A stretch of DNA of 64,000 nt from positions 1 to 64,000 of the forward strand of contig CALUYN010000006.1 in assembly GCA_944325025.1 (NCBI GenBank), read 5' to 3'. Both the position numbers and the translations under genes were made by a program. The DNA comes from Candidatus Gastranaerophilales bacterium (GTDB taxonomy: Bacteria; Cyanobacteriota; Vampirovibrionia; Gastranaerophilales; Gastranaerophilaceae). The notes below the pieces were generated by a model. It made no database searches, was not told the DNA's origin, and worked only from the letters and a program-made list of their open reading frames with translations. Shown in pieces: positions 7,778-16,346 of this stretch (position 1 is the stretch's first letter; every line of letters starts with the position of its first letter).

Positions 7778-9286
7778 ATGGAAGTATCTTACTATAATTT
7801 ATCAGGCGGCATAAATCAGTCTTTAACAAAAACTGAACTCGGCCTTGATACTAAAAAAATTTACTGGTCTGATTCTAAAAATATTGAAATATTCCAGAAC
7901 AGAGGCATTATAAGGCAAAACGGCAATTCGATATTTCTTAACGCAGAAGAAGAAATTACAGGTTTAGCAGAAATGTCAGCTTATGATAAAAGCAAACTTG
8001 TTATTACAACTGTTTCCGGAAAAATTTATATTTATGATGAAATTAGCGCTCAAAAAACATTAGTATCCAAAACTTTAACCGGTATAAAACCTGTATTTTT
8101 AAATTTCTTGAACGGGATACTCATAATGACAGAATCTGACGGATTGTTTTATATCAAAAACAATAGCAGCTATGATGTCGTAGATTGTAATTTAAAAGAT
8201 TTGTCCGACAATGTTTTAACAGGCGGTGTTCTTGCAGTATATAAAGGAAGAGTCTGGATTGCAAAAGATGCTACAATTTATTATTCTGCGCTTGGAACTT
8301 ACGATGATTTTACAACTGAAAATGACGCCGGATATATAAATGAATTCCATACAGACACAGGTTCTATTACGGCTTTGAAAATGTATAAAGACTATCTTGC
8401 AATTTATAAAAAAGACAGTGTTTATCTTTTGACCGGAACGAGTCCTGAAGATTTTGCAATTACTTTATTTGCTAATAAAGGAGCTGTTGCATCTCAAGGG
8501 ATAATAAATGTTGAAAATAAACAATACTTTGTAAGCAACGGGATTTTTGCACTGGAACAGGTCGGAGAATTAAACCAAATTCAGCTTGGAAGCGAAATAT
8601 CCTTGAAAATTAAGGAAGAATTTTCGCTTTTTGGAAAACTTGAAAATACAATTTGTCTGCACTATGAAGCAAAGAGCCAGATGTGGTATTTCTTCCCTTA
8701 TGCAGATGATGAATATTTTCATACAATCTGGATTAATGATTATGTAAATAAAGCCTGGTATAAGCGTGTGGTTCCGCAGGATATTGTGACAGCCTGTATG
8801 TATAACGGAAATGTTTATACTGCAGACAGCTCAGGCAATATTTACAGAGAAGATTTCGGCACTACATTTAACGGGCAGGTTATAGAATTCATGTGGAAAT
8901 CTCCGTTTCTTGCGATATCTAATGCCCATCATAGAAAAATGATTGATGAATTTTATTTTCTTCTGGATACCGAGAATGACAATGATTTTAATTTCTCAGT
9001 ATACAAAGATTATGACAGTGAGGTTGAAGATGACCCTGAAAGAATTTATTCAGTCCATGCAGAACATTTAATATGGGCAGATGAAACTACATCTGACAGT
9101 CTGCCCTGCCACTGGGCAAACGATAATGAGAACTATCCTGTTTGGCCTGTTAACAAAGATACTCTTGAAAAAGCAGAAATTTCAGAAGCTAATTATTCAA
9201 TTCAGCTTTGTGTGTCAGGAGAAAATTCTGGCCAGTCATGCGCTATTATCGGGCTTCAATTCAGAGAAATATATAATGATGATTAA
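7778..9286 (+). CDS. Podovirus-like tail nozzle/stabilisation protein
   Basis: 502 aa with repeated beta-blade-like segments (GKIYIYDE, DGLFYIK, DSVYLLTG, NGIFALEQVG, GNVYTADSSGNIYRED), typical of the propeller proteins that cap short-tailed phage portals (P22 gp10-like role). No signal peptide. It starts 3 nt after the amidase and ends near the capsid gene. Structural role is inferred from fold style and neighbours, not from a firm family match. Confidence 0.65.
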   Translation: MEVSYYNLSGGINQSLTKTELGLDTKKIYWSDSKNIEIFQNRGIIRQNGNSIFLNAEEEITGLAEMSAYDKSKLVITTVSGKIYIYDEISAQKTLVSKTLTGIKPVFLNFLNGILIMTESDGLFYIKNNSSYDVVDCNLKDLSDNVLTGGVLAVYKGRVWIAKDATIYYSALGTYDDFTTENDAGYINEFHTDTGSITALKMYKDYLAIYKKDSVYLLTGTSPEDFAITLFANKGAVASQGIINVENKQYFVSNGIFALEQVGELNQIQLGSEISLKIKEEFSLFGKLENTICLHYEAKSQMWYFFPYADDEYFHTIWINDYVNKAWYKRVVPQDIVTACMYNGNVYTADSSGNIYREDFGTTFNGQVIEFMWKSPFLAISNAHHRKMIDEFYFLLDTENDNDFNFSVYKDYDSEVEDDPERIYSVHAEHLIWADETTSDSLPCHWANDNENYPVWPVNKDTLEKAEISEANYSIQLCVSGENSGQSCAIIGLQFREIYNDD

Positions 9287-9345
9287 TTTTGAATATTTGC
9301 ACTACTCATATTTACACTAGTTTAACAAAAGAAAGGAAACGAAAA

Positions 9346-10209
9346 ATGGCAGAAGAAACAGCTTATTCCGTATTTATTCCGGAAATTTGGAGCCAAAAGT
9401 TAAATTACATGCTCACTAAAGAGTGTGTTATGCTCCAATGTGTTAACAGAAACTGGGAAGGTGAAATTAAAAATCAGGGCGATAAGGTAAAAATTATTCA
9501 GCCAGCAGATGTTACAATTTCAACTCTTGGCACAGATACACTTGAATACAAAGAATTGGCTCCAACTTCAATGGATTTGGTTATTGACCAGAAAAAATTC
9601 TTTGCATTTAAAATTAATGACGTTGCGCAGGTTCAGGCAAATACTGATATTATGGAAGCTCATTTGAGAAATGCAAAAAAAGCGATTGAAGAAGTTCAAG
9701 ATGCTTATCTGCTTTCATTGCACAAAGATGTAACTGAAGCTAATACAGTAGGAACAGAAGCTGCGGCAGTTACTCTTGATAAAACAACAATTTATTCAAA
9801 ATTTGTAGAACTTGCTCTGTGTTTGAAAAATTCGGATGCAGTATCTGCAGGTGTAAGACCCTGGGTTGTGATTAACCCGACAGTTGAATCTTATCTGCTT
9901 CAAAGTTCTGAATTTATCAGCGCTCACAATGTGGCTGATAAAACTTTAAGAGAAGGTGCAATCGGCAGAATTGCAGGCATGGATGTACTTGTAAGCACAA
10001 ATTTAACTGATGTTTCAGGAAAATACTATGTTCTTGCAGGTACAAATGAGGCTATTACTTTTGCATCTCAACTGGCAAAAATCGAAAGTCTTAGAGATCA
10101 AAGCAGTTTTTCTGATTTAGTCAGAGGCTTATATTTATACGGAGCAAAAGTTGTTCAGCCGAATGCATTAGCTAAAATGATAGTTACTGCTCCAACAAGC
10201 GGTTCATAA
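9346..10209 (+). CDS. Major capsid protein (HK97-fold, P22 coat-like)
   Basis: 287 aa from MAEETAYSVFIPEIWS, with GAAAGGAAA upstream; the frame extends to 9289 but without a ribosome binding site. The pattern IPEIWSQKLNYML, GDKVKIIQP, PWVVINPTVESYLL, and GRIAGMDVLVSTNL matches phage coat proteins that lack an N-terminal scaffolding domain. It forms the icosahedral shell. A strong hairpin follows the gene, consistent with separate control of capsid dose. Confidence 0.85.
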   Translation: MAEETAYSVFIPEIWSQKLNYMLTKECVMLQCVNRNWEGEIKNQGDKVKIIQPADVTISTLGTDTLEYKELAPTSMDLVIDQKKFFAFKINDVAQVQANTDIMEAHLRNAKKAIEEVQDAYLLSLHKDVTEANTVGTEAAAVTLDKTTIYSKFVELALCLKNSDAVSAGVRPWVVINPTVESYLLQSSEFISAHNVADKTLREGAIGRIAGMDVLVSTNLTDVSGKYYVLAGTNEAITFASQLAKIESLRDQSSFSDLVRGLYLYGAKVVQPNALAKMIVTAPTSGS

Positions 10210-10233
10210 CAGCTGCTTGCTTCCTTATACCCC

Positions 10234-10269
10234 GAATGCATCTTCGATAATTGTTTCGAAGATGCATTC
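10234..10269 (+). promoter_or_regulatory. Perfect 14-bp hairpin after the capsid gene
   Basis: GAATGCATCTTCGA and its exact complement with an 8-nt loop (TAATTGTT). Only TTCTT then A-rich sequence follows, so it is a weak terminator at best. It may attenuate readthrough or protect the capsid mRNA 3' end. Confidence 0.6.
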
Positions 10270-10289
10270 TTAAAAAAATGAGGTAAATT

Positions 10290-10526
10290 ATGTTTGATAA
10301 ATTAAAAGAAACTATTAAGGAGCTTGCAAAAACTGCTGTTGTTAAGGCTGAGAAAGCTCTTGGAAGCCAAAAAGGACAGGAGAAAAAGGATATGGCTATA
10401 AAGTATATAGTAGACCATATTCCTGTGTTTGCTCCTTTAAAACCGTTAATTTCAATGTTTTTATCATCTTTTATAGATGATGCGGTTGAATTTGCGGTGG
10501 AATATATGAAAAGTGAGGTATTATGA
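10290..10526 (+). CDS. Holin-like small protein (LLH type, tentative)
   Basis: 78 aa with GAGGTAA before the ATG. The pattern AEKALGSQKGQEKKDMAIKY and a C-terminal helix with IDDAVEFAVEYMK recalls the LLH phage holin family. The hydrophobic segment (about residues 50-67, VFAPLKPLISMFLSSFI) could insert in the membrane, but the usual N-terminal TM helix is absent. It ends in an ATGA overlap with the next gene. It could serve the amidase upstream. Confidence 0.5.
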   Translation: MFDKLKETIKELAKTAVVKAEKALGSQKGQEKKDMAIKYIVDHIPVFAPLKPLISMFLSSFIDDAVEFAVEYMKSEVL

Positions 10527-11173
10527 ATACTATAAATAACAATGAAAATATTTTATCCTCTGCCGGCAGTCAAACTGCGGCATCAGCAAAACAGCCTTCA
10601 CTACACGATGCTCAATCAGTGAAACAAATGGCTTTAAATGATATTCAGTTAATCGAAAATCTTGTACAAACAGGTGCTATGACGCAAGAACAAGGACAAA
10701 ATTTAATGAATTATGTAACTAAAAAGGCGTTTGAAAAGTACACATTATGTCAACAGAACAGTCAGAACCCTGTTATGACACAACAAGCTTCCGTTCCGCC
10801 TCAAAATACTCTTGCAGCTTCTGCTGTCCCTGAGTTTTTTGACAAAGACGGGAGGGCTGATGTTTTTGATTATTTGAAAAATTCAAATGCCGCATTTGAT
10901 GAGGATGAAATCTCTAAAATATCAGCTCTTGTTGAAAAAATTGAAAATACAGCAATAGAAAGATATTTGAGGGAAAAAGAACACGAAAAAACATTAAACA
11001 GCGAAAATGAAGCTGCCAAGCAAAAATTGCGTGCCTATGCACAAAATTCTGCCTCGGACGGCAATAAGAATTTGGTTTTTACTCGTGAACAAATCGGCAA
11101 AATGAGTGGTGCAGAATTTGCTAAGTACGAACGTATGATTATGGACCAACTAAGAAAAGGTCTTATAAAATAG
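10523..11173 (+). CDS. Candidate scaffolding protein
   Basis: 216 aa, polar, Gln/Ala-rich and predicted helical, with a basic C-terminus. The last 31 residues (FTREQIGKMSGAEFAKYERM...) match a segment of the lipase-like protein at 16902-18032. Position after the capsid gene, coiled composition and a short C-terminal helical motif fit a scaffold. It overlaps the holin-like gene by ATGA. A terminator follows. Function is inferred from context. Confidence 0.55.
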   Translation: MNTINNNENILSSAGSQTAASAKQPSLHDAQSVKQMALNDIQLIENLVQTGAMTQEQGQNLMNYVTKKAFEKYTLCQQNSQNPVMTQQASVPPQNTLAASAVPEFFDKDGRADVFDYLKNSNAAFDEDEISKISALVEKIENTAIERYLREKEHEKTLNSENEAAKQKLRAYAQNSASDGNKNLVFTREQIGKMSGAEFAKYERMIMDQLRKGLIK

Positions 11174-11197
11174 CAAAATTCAAAAATCTTTTAAGGG

Positions 11198-11226
11198 AAA
11201 ACAGTCTTTTTAGACTGTTTTTTCTT
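11198..11226 (+). terminator. Intrinsic terminator
   Basis: AAAACAGTCT-TTTT-AGACTGTTTT stem followed by TTC, extendable outward by CTTTTAAG/CTTAAAAG pairing. Located between the scaffold-like and adaptor genes. Confidence 0.75.
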
Positions 11227-11247
11227 AAAAGTTATGAAAGGGAATTT

Positions 11248-11886
11248 ATGAATTATTTGGAACTTATAAATAAATGTCTTGTAGAGTTGAATTATAAGCA
11301 GGTTAATGCTTTTTCAGAACTCACAAAAAACGACCATAAAAAATTGAAAAATATTTTAAATATTGTCAACACTGATGTGTGCGGATCTGACAGATGGAAT
11401 TTTTTAATCCGCAGGAAAACAGTAACTTTACCTGCAAATACAGGTGAAATTGATAATACAATAGATGGCCGAATAGAAACAGTAATAGTTGATGGAGCGA
11501 AATTTGAATATTATGCAGACTTTGAAACATTTTTTGTTAACTCTCAGCCTCAAAATACGTATAGTTTGTTTAATGATAAGATTTTGTTTCCTGTTTTTAA
11601 CAAAGACAAAACTTTAGAAATTTTATATTATACAAAAAATTGTGTAATTACTTCACAAGGCGAAGAAAAGCTTTTGATGGAAAATGAAGATGACTCTTCG
11701 TTAATCCCTGAGCCTTACGCTGAGCCGATACTTGTTTACGGAGCATGTATGAAATTAAAAGGCAACCCTGAGCATGTTCGTTTTAGTTACTGGTACAGTA
11801 TGTATAAGGAAGCTCTGATGAATTTACGCTCAAGGGTTTCTCCGAGCATTGATGATGTGCCGTATGTGAGGATGTTCAGAAGGTAA
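11248..11886 (+). CDS. Head-tail adaptor-like protein (P22 gp4-like role)
   Basis: 212 aa with AAAGGGA upstream. Features such as an N-terminal helical LINKCLVELNYKQVNAF, DRWNFLIRRKTVTLPANTGEI and a C-terminal YGACMKLKGNPEHVRFSYW helix match the small tail accessory proteins of podoviruses that bind under the portal. The neighbours (capsid, terminase, portal) support this. Exact family not certain. Confidence 0.65.
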   Translation: MNYLELINKCLVELNYKQVNAFSELTKNDHKKLKNILNIVNTDVCGSDRWNFLIRRKTVTLPANTGEIDNTIDGRIETVIVDGAKFEYYADFETFFVNSQPQNTYSLFNDKILFPVFNKDKTLEILYYTKNCVITSQGEEKLLMENEDDSSLIPEPYAEPILVYGACMKLKGNPEHVRFSYWYSMYKEALMNLRSRVSPSIDDVPYVRMFRR

Positions 11887-11955
11887 GGCAGGTACATGTA
11901 AATGCAAGTTTTGATATGCAGAAATGCATAGGTCAATATAAATCTTAACTTAATA

Positions 11956-12036
11956 TCATAAGCATTTTTGCATAATCGTAACGAATATGGAAGCCGGCTT
12001 TGCCGGCACAAAAAAAACAGGAAGTTTAAAATTCAT
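11956..12036 (-). CDS. Candidate antisense mini-gene, 26 aa
   Basis: On the minus strand inside the phage island, AGGAGGGG lies 3 nt before an ATG that opens 26 codons: MNFKLPVFFVP, then a hydrophobic remainder. A TTGTGT-N17-TATAAT promoter lies about 50 nt upstream on the same strand. It opposes the surrounding late genes. Too short to judge by sequence alone; the combination of promoter, ribosome binding site and start is what supports it. Confidence 0.3.
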   Translation of the reverse strand: MNFKLPVFFVPAKPASIFVTIMQKCL

Positions 12037-12086
12037 TTTCCCCTCCTGTTAAGATTTACACTAGCCGAAATATAAATAGCATGTTT

Positions 12087-12115
12087 ATTATACAATTTTT
12101 TTTCAAAAAACACAA
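12087..12115 (-). promoter_or_regulatory. Minus-strand promoter TTGTGT-N17-TATAAT
   Basis: On the minus strand TTGTGT at 12115-12110 and TATAAT at 12092-12087 with a 17-nt spacer. It would transcribe the 26-codon ORF and antisense RNA to the adaptor gene. The region is AT-rich, so a chance match is possible. Confidence 0.4.
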
Positions 12116-12168
12116 ATTATACGAAGATTTGTAACGAAAATACATAATTGAACAAATTTAAAAGACCG

Positions 12169-12603
12169 ATGAAAAAATTAACTAACCAACAGAAAAAATT
12201 TGTTTTGGAATATATAAAATCACTTAACGGAGAGCTTTCAGCCCAACAAGCAGGATACAGAGCCAAAGATTTAAAAGCTGCTGCAGCAGAACTTCTGGCA
12301 AAAGAGTCAATTATTCATGAAATTAAATATCAACTAAAAAAACAGATAGAATCTCTCAGGGTAAATAAAGGTTATGTCATCCAAAAACTGCTTCAAATTG
12401 CGGAATTTTCTCTTGAAGAAGAAGATATTCTTGATAAAGAAGGATGTTTTACCGGTAAAAAGAAACTCAGGGATACATCTGCAGGACTGAAAGCTCTTGA
12501 AAGCCTGTGCAAATATTTGGGATTTACATCAAATCCGGATGAGCAGGAATATAAACAGGCAAAAATTATTACAATTTCCAATCTTGATGACAGCAAAATT
12601 TAG
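12169..12603 (+). CDS. Phage terminase small subunit (Terminase_2-like)
   Basis: 144 aa from MKKLTNQQKKFVLEYI. The frame can begin at a TTG at 12148, but the family N-terminus begins here. LTNQQKKFVLEYIKSLN, then ELSAQQAGYRAK, matches the small terminase DNA-recognition HTH. The remainder is helical and ends in an assembly region. It selects DNA for packaging with the large subunit at 18039, 5.4 kb away, an unusual separation. Confidence 0.8.
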   Translation: MKKLTNQQKKFVLEYIKSLNGELSAQQAGYRAKDLKAAAAELLAKESIIHEIKYQLKKQIESLRVNKGYVIQKLLQIAEFSLEEEDILDKEGCFTGKKKLRDTSAGLKALESLCKYLGFTSNPDEQEYKQAKIITISNLDDSKI

Positions 12604-12621
12604 TTAAAAGGAGAAATTCTT

Positions 12622-12972
12622 ATGAAGAATACTGACGCAGAAGAAATGCTTTTAAACAATACATCTTTGGATGAATTAATTAAAATGCGGATAGAAAAAG
12701 AATTTATGGACGATTTAAAAAAGTCAAAGGAAAAACCTAAAAAGAGGGAATACACAAATATTAAAGATGTGCCTAAAGACAGGATTTTTTCTAAATGTTC
12801 TGTATTCCGCTGTTTTAACAGAAATACAAAATGCGAAACTTTTATAAACGGAATTCAAGCGGATGCACTTTTGGGAGTTCAGGATACAGTAAGAAAAAAA
12901 ATTCTGCAAGGTGAATTGAGTGCGTATATAGCTGATGATTCTTATATTAAATTTGAGAAAGCTGTTTTTTAA
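12622..12972 (+). CDS. Hypothetical phage-island protein, 116 aa
   Basis: AAAGGAGA precedes the ATG. The N-terminal half is charged and helical; the C-terminal half (FRCFNRNTKCETFINGIQA, then KKILQGELSAYIADDSYIKFEKA) looks like a compact domain. It lies between the small terminase and the acetyltransferase with 18-nt and 2-nt gaps. Function unknown. Confidence 0.75.
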   Translation: MKNTDAEEMLLNNTSLDELIKMRIEKEFMDDLKKSKEKPKKREYTNIKDVPKDRIFSKCSVFRCFNRNTKCETFINGIQADALLGVQDTVRKKILQGELSAYIADDSYIKFEKAVF

Positions 12973-12974
12973 TA

Positions 12975-13478
12975 ATGACTACATTTATATCACCTTTTGC
13001 AAAACCTGCGTATTTTGAGCAGGCTTTGTTTTTATATGTAAAATATTCCGGGTTTCTGGACGATGATTATGCTTTAAACGGCATGTCAGTATATGAATAT
13101 TTTTATAATCTTGTTTTAAAAACGCAGCCGTTTTTCTTTGTGATTGTAGAAAATGATACAGTCAGCGGATTAGTTTATCTTGATAACATAACCGGCGGCA
13201 GTGAAAGACTCCATAGTGCGGAAGTTACGACATGTTTTGACAGGCGTTTCTGGGGCGGTTATACAAAGTATTGTGCAAAGTTATTTTTTGAATACTGCTT
13301 TAAAAAATACAATTTTGTGAAAATAAAAGCATTGGTGTATCCGGAAAATTTTCGTGTAAAAACGCTTTTGAAACTGGCAGGTTTTGAGAAAGAAGCACTG
13401 CTAAAGAATGAAACTTTAAGAAAAGGTAAATTGCAGGATATTGAAGTGTATTCGCTGTTTAACAAAACTTTAAGGTGA
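12975..13478 (+). CDS. GNAT-like N-acetyltransferase
   Basis: 167 aa. FFFVIVENDTVSGLVYLDNI, a central strand with AEVTTCFDRRFWGG, and the late KIKALVYPENFRVKTLLKLAGFEKEALLKN block follow the order of GNAT motifs; the acetyl-CoA loop itself is degenerate. GNAT-like genes occur near phage head genes. Starts 2 nt after the previous stop, so translation is probably coupled. Substrate unknown. Confidence 0.7.
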   Translation: MTTFISPFAKPAYFEQALFLYVKYSGFLDDDYALNGMSVYEYFYNLVLKTQPFFFVIVENDTVSGLVYLDNITGGSERLHSAEVTTCFDRRFWGGYTKYCAKLFFEYCFKKYNFVKIKALVYPENFRVKTLLKLAGFEKEALLKNETLRKGKLQDIEVYSLFNKTLR

Positions 13479-13503
13479 TTTAAAATACCATTTTGCCGGT
13501 TTC

Positions 13504-13562
13504 TGTCATTCTGAACTCGTTTCAGAATCTCGTGCAGATGCTGAACTAAATTCAGCATGACA
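13504..13562. repeat. Paired palindromic dispersed repeats
   Basis: Two adjacent palindromes: TGTCATTCTGAACTCG-TTTCAGAATCTC (13504-13531) and CAGATGCTGAACTAAA-TTCAGCATGACA (13535-13562). Same family as 21460-21487, 26690-26712, 32928-32955 and 40540-40565. Translated in one frame it reads ILKRVQND, in another MLNLFQHL. Confidence 0.75.
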
Positions 13563-13633
13563 ATATGGTATTTATTGGAGCCTCTGATGATAATATTAAA
13601 AATCCCATAAATAATTTATAGAAAGGATAAAAA

Positions 13634-15298
13634 ATGAAAATAGAAACTGAAGATTTAACACAGAAACTTTCCCCAGTAGAGGAAAGTTTTTTACTCGGGA
13701 ATATAACAGAAAAATATGATCGTTTTAATGAACAGAGAAGTTCGCAGCTATCTGACATAAAACTTGTCAGGGATGCCATCTACAGCTCGGATATCCCGAA
13801 AGTTAACGGATGGGATAACAAAATAGAACTCCCAGATATCTATGAGCTTGCGCAGACATTAAAATCACACATAAGTCAAAATCTTTATTCTCATCCGGAT
13901 GCAATGTTTGATGTATCCGGAACTACGCCAAAAACTCAGGGTTTTGCAAACAAACAAAAAGCAATGCTTGTGAATACTTTTGAAAATATGAAGATTGAAG
14001 ATGAGATTGAAAAGGTTATAGACAGTATTGTAGAAACCGGCGAGAGCACTCTTTTTGTCGGCTGGGAAACAAAAATTAAGTCCGTGCGCCGTCCTAAAAC
14101 AATAGAAGAGCAGATTTTAAATCCTGATAAAAAAGGATTTGTAATTGATGAAAAAGTAATTTACGACAATGCGAAAGTTAAACACATAAAATCAGAAGAC
14201 TTTGTGTTTGACAAGTACAACCGCGACAACTGGGATAAATGTGCGAAGATTTACAGGACTTATTCGACTATAGATGAATTATTTTCAGACAAGGCAAACA
14301 ATTTGTTGGACGATAAAAAACTTGAAGTATTGAAAGGAGTGGTGGCAGGTAAAAAATATCCGAATAACGACGATAATGACGGAGCCGTTGAGGGTAAAAA
14401 AGTTGAAATTCTTGAATACTGGGGAGATATTGAACTTTCAAACGGCAAATTATTGAAAAACTGGTTAATAGTGATTGCGGCAAGACGTGAAATTATAAGA
14501 TTTGAGAGCAATCCTTTTGTAATGAACCCCTTTATACATGCAAATATAATTGAATCTCCTTATACAAGACGCGGGATTTCTCCGCTGCGGGTAGCATTGA
14601 TTTTGAATAATCTTGCATCAACCATAATGAATAAACAGATTGACGCGCTTGCACTGATGATGAACCCTCCGTATTTGGCGCCGAAAGGCTGTTTTAAAGG
14701 CCGGCAGGAAGTACGTCCCGGCAAAATTATAGAATACGATGCAGCTTTAATGCCGGCAGCTCCTACACCGTTATCGTTTGACAAGGCTATGGTCGGATGG
14801 GATTTCTTAAACTATTTTAAATCTACTATAGAGAGTGCAACAGGTATTTTCAAGAATATGGCAGGGAATATTCAGTCGGCAGAGCGGACGGCAACGGAAT
14901 TAAATTATTCAGTGAACGGGCAGGAAGCGCGTTTGAATATGATTTTGGATGCAATAAACCGGAAAATTATTGTTCCAATGGTTGAAAAGACAGCTGAAAT
15001 TATTTCTTATTTCAAACTGGGAACAGAAGTTATCGGCGTAAATGACAGGGGAAAAACAAGTTTTCTTGAAATAACCGATGAAATAAGGGATGCAGATTAT
15101 GTTTACAGGTACGGCGATCGTAAGGCAACATTTGAACGAAAAGCAAAATTGAAAGAGCTCTTTGAAATCGTAAGTTCGTTTGTACAGGTTCCGGAGATAG
15201 AAGAAAAAATTGACTGGCTTGAATGTTTCAAATTTGTTCTTGAGCAGTATGGTGTAGAAAATTCAAACAATTTTTTACTGGAAGAAAATAAATCATAG
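13634..15298 (+). CDS. Phage portal protein
   Basis: 554 aa with GAAAGGAT upstream. The portal dodecamer forms the DNA channel at one capsid vertex. Support: length, NGWDNKIELPDIYELAQTL and SPLRVALILNNLASTIMNK, then NPPYLAPKG and a long helical stem region (about residues 390-450, ESATGIFKNMAGNIQSAERTA), the layout of podovirus portals. Ends in a terminator hairpin that overlaps its stop codon. Confidence 0.85.
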   Translation: MKIETEDLTQKLSPVEESFLLGNITEKYDRFNEQRSSQLSDIKLVRDAIYSSDIPKVNGWDNKIELPDIYELAQTLKSHISQNLYSHPDAMFDVSGTTPKTQGFANKQKAMLVNTFENMKIEDEIEKVIDSIVETGESTLFVGWETKIKSVRRPKTIEEQILNPDKKGFVIDEKVIYDNAKVKHIKSEDFVFDKYNRDNWDKCAKIYRTYSTIDELFSDKANNLLDDKKLEVLKGVVAGKKYPNNDDNDGAVEGKKVEILEYWGDIELSNGKLLKNWLIVIAARREIIRFESNPFVMNPFIHANIIESPYTRRGISPLRVALILNNLASTIMNKQIDALALMMNPPYLAPKGCFKGRQEVRPGKIIEYDAALMPAAPTPLSFDKAMVGWDFLNYFKSTIESATGIFKNMAGNIQSAERTATELNYSVNGQEARLNMILDAINRKIIVPMVEKTAEIISYFKLGTEVIGVNDRGKTSFLEITDEIRDADYVYRYGDRKATFERKAKLKELFEIVSSFVQVPEIEEKIDWLECFKFVLEQYGVENSNNFLLEENKS

Positions 15299-15320
15299 TG
15301 CCGCAAATGCGGCACTTTTC
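15297..15320 (+). terminator. Intrinsic terminator at portal stop
   Basis: AGTGCCGC-AAAT-GCGGCACT stem then TTTTC, beginning within the portal stop codon. Confidence 0.8.
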
Positions 15321-15342
15321 TGATAGAATAGCTAAAAGTCTA

Positions 15343-15370
15343 TATACAAATAAGACTTTTTTAGTAGAAT
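15343..15370 (+). promoter_or_regulatory. Candidate promoter TATACA-N16-TAGAAT, leaderless layout
   Basis: TAGAAT at 15365-15370 is 6 nt before the ATG at 15377, and TATACA lies 16 nt upstream. No Shine-Dalgarno is present. It follows a terminator, so the paralogue cluster probably has its own transcript. Confidence 0.45.
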
Positions 15371-15376
15371 ATTATT

Positions 15377-15835
15377 ATGAAAAAAATAATTTTACTAATA
15401 ATGTTAATACTCTTTCAAATACCTGTCTTTAGTGAGGATATTCCGCCGCGCGGGGTAGAAATGACCAAGGAAACTAATCCAATATTTTGGAGTTATTTGG
15501 AGGATTATAGTTCTTCATTAAAAGAAGCTTTTGAAGATGCAAAAATTTTTCATTTGCGCGGTTGGGGCGCTGCTTATGAGTTTATATTAACCCGTGACGG
15601 TGAAATAAAAGATTTGAAGGGCTCAGTATTCCAAAACGATTACTATGACCGTAAGGTAAAAGATGTAATTTTATCAGTAAAGCCCTCTCCATTTTACAAA
15701 GGTATGAATGCAAAAGATATGCTGTTTAGAGTTTATTTAGGTTATCAAAATCGTGAGAATATTGATATATATAACGGATTTCATATTAAATATAATAAGG
15801 ATATTTTTGGAATAATTATAGATTTAGACAAGTAA
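15377..15835 (+). CDS. Secreted TonB-C-like protein, paralogue 1
   Basis: 152 aa. Residues 1-19 form a signal peptide (MKKIILLIMLILFQIPVFS). The rest resembles a TonB/TolA C-terminal domain: FILTRDGEIKDLKGS, then DRKVKDVILSVKPSPF. There is no membrane-spanning anchor or Pro-rich spacer, so it is not a full TonB. It lies in a three-copy array between portal and lipase-like genes. Possibly a moron or a host envelope protein. Confidence 0.75.
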   Translation: MKKIILLIMLILFQIPVFSEDIPPRGVEMTKETNPIFWSYLEDYSSSLKEAFEDAKIFHLRGWGAAYEFILTRDGEIKDLKGSVFQNDYYDRKVKDVILSVKPSPFYKGMNAKDMLFRVYLGYQNRENIDIYNGFHIKYNKDIFGIIIDLDK

Positions 15836-15856
15836 AATTAAGCATAATAGAGAAGT

Positions 15857-16327
15857 ATGATTATGAAAAAATTGATTTTAATATTAATGTTAATACTATT
15901 TCAAATTCCTGGCTTTAGTGAGGAATTTCCTCCTGTTGGTGCAGGTATTGAAGTAACAAAAGAAACAAACCCAATATACTGGGGTTACTTTGAAGATTAT
16001 GCCTCTTTACTAAAAGACGCTCTTGAAGCAAGCCATATGTTTCGTCTCCGCGGCTGGGGATCAAATTGTGAATATATAATAACTCGTAATGGCGAGATAA
16101 AAGATGTTAAAACAAATATATATCAAAATGATTATTTTGATGAGAAAGTAAAAAATATAATTTTATCAGTGAAGCCATTACCATTTCGAGAAGGAATGAA
16201 TATGGATGAGATGCGTTTTAGTGTATATCTTGGTTATGAACGATATAATGAAATTAATATAAGTGTTGGAAGTTCTTTTATAGATAATAAAAAAACATTT
16301 AGCTTAATGATAATAACGAACAAATAA
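15857..16327 (+). CDS. Secreted TonB-C-like protein, paralogue 2 (divergent)
   Basis: 156 aa with a signal peptide (MKKLILILMLILFQIPGFS). Same plan as its neighbours (TRNGEIKDVKTN, DEKVKNIILSVKPLPF) but clearly more diverged. An ATG two codons later (15863) is possible; AGAGAAG lies upstream. The gap to copy 1 is 21 nt, so the array is probably cotranscribed. Confidence 0.75.
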   Translation: MIMKKLILILMLILFQIPGFSEEFPPVGAGIEVTKETNPIYWGYFEDYASLLKDALEASHMFRLRGWGSNCEYIITRNGEIKDVKTNIYQNDYFDEKVKNIILSVKPLPFREGMNMDEMRFSVYLGYERYNEINISVGSSFIDNKKTFSLMIITNK

Positions 16328-16346
16328 TTAAGAATAGCAGCGAAGT

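Noticed and set aside
11993..12007. GCCGGC-TTT-GCCGGC hairpin followed by A-run
   Set aside because: No T-run follows on the plus strand, and on the minus strand the T-run precedes the stem; it is also part of the mini-gene frame.
11787..12011. Minus-strand 74-aa frame across the adaptor gene end
   Set aside because: Overlaps the adaptor gene and has no start signal; the nearby 26-codon frame has a far better ribosome binding site.
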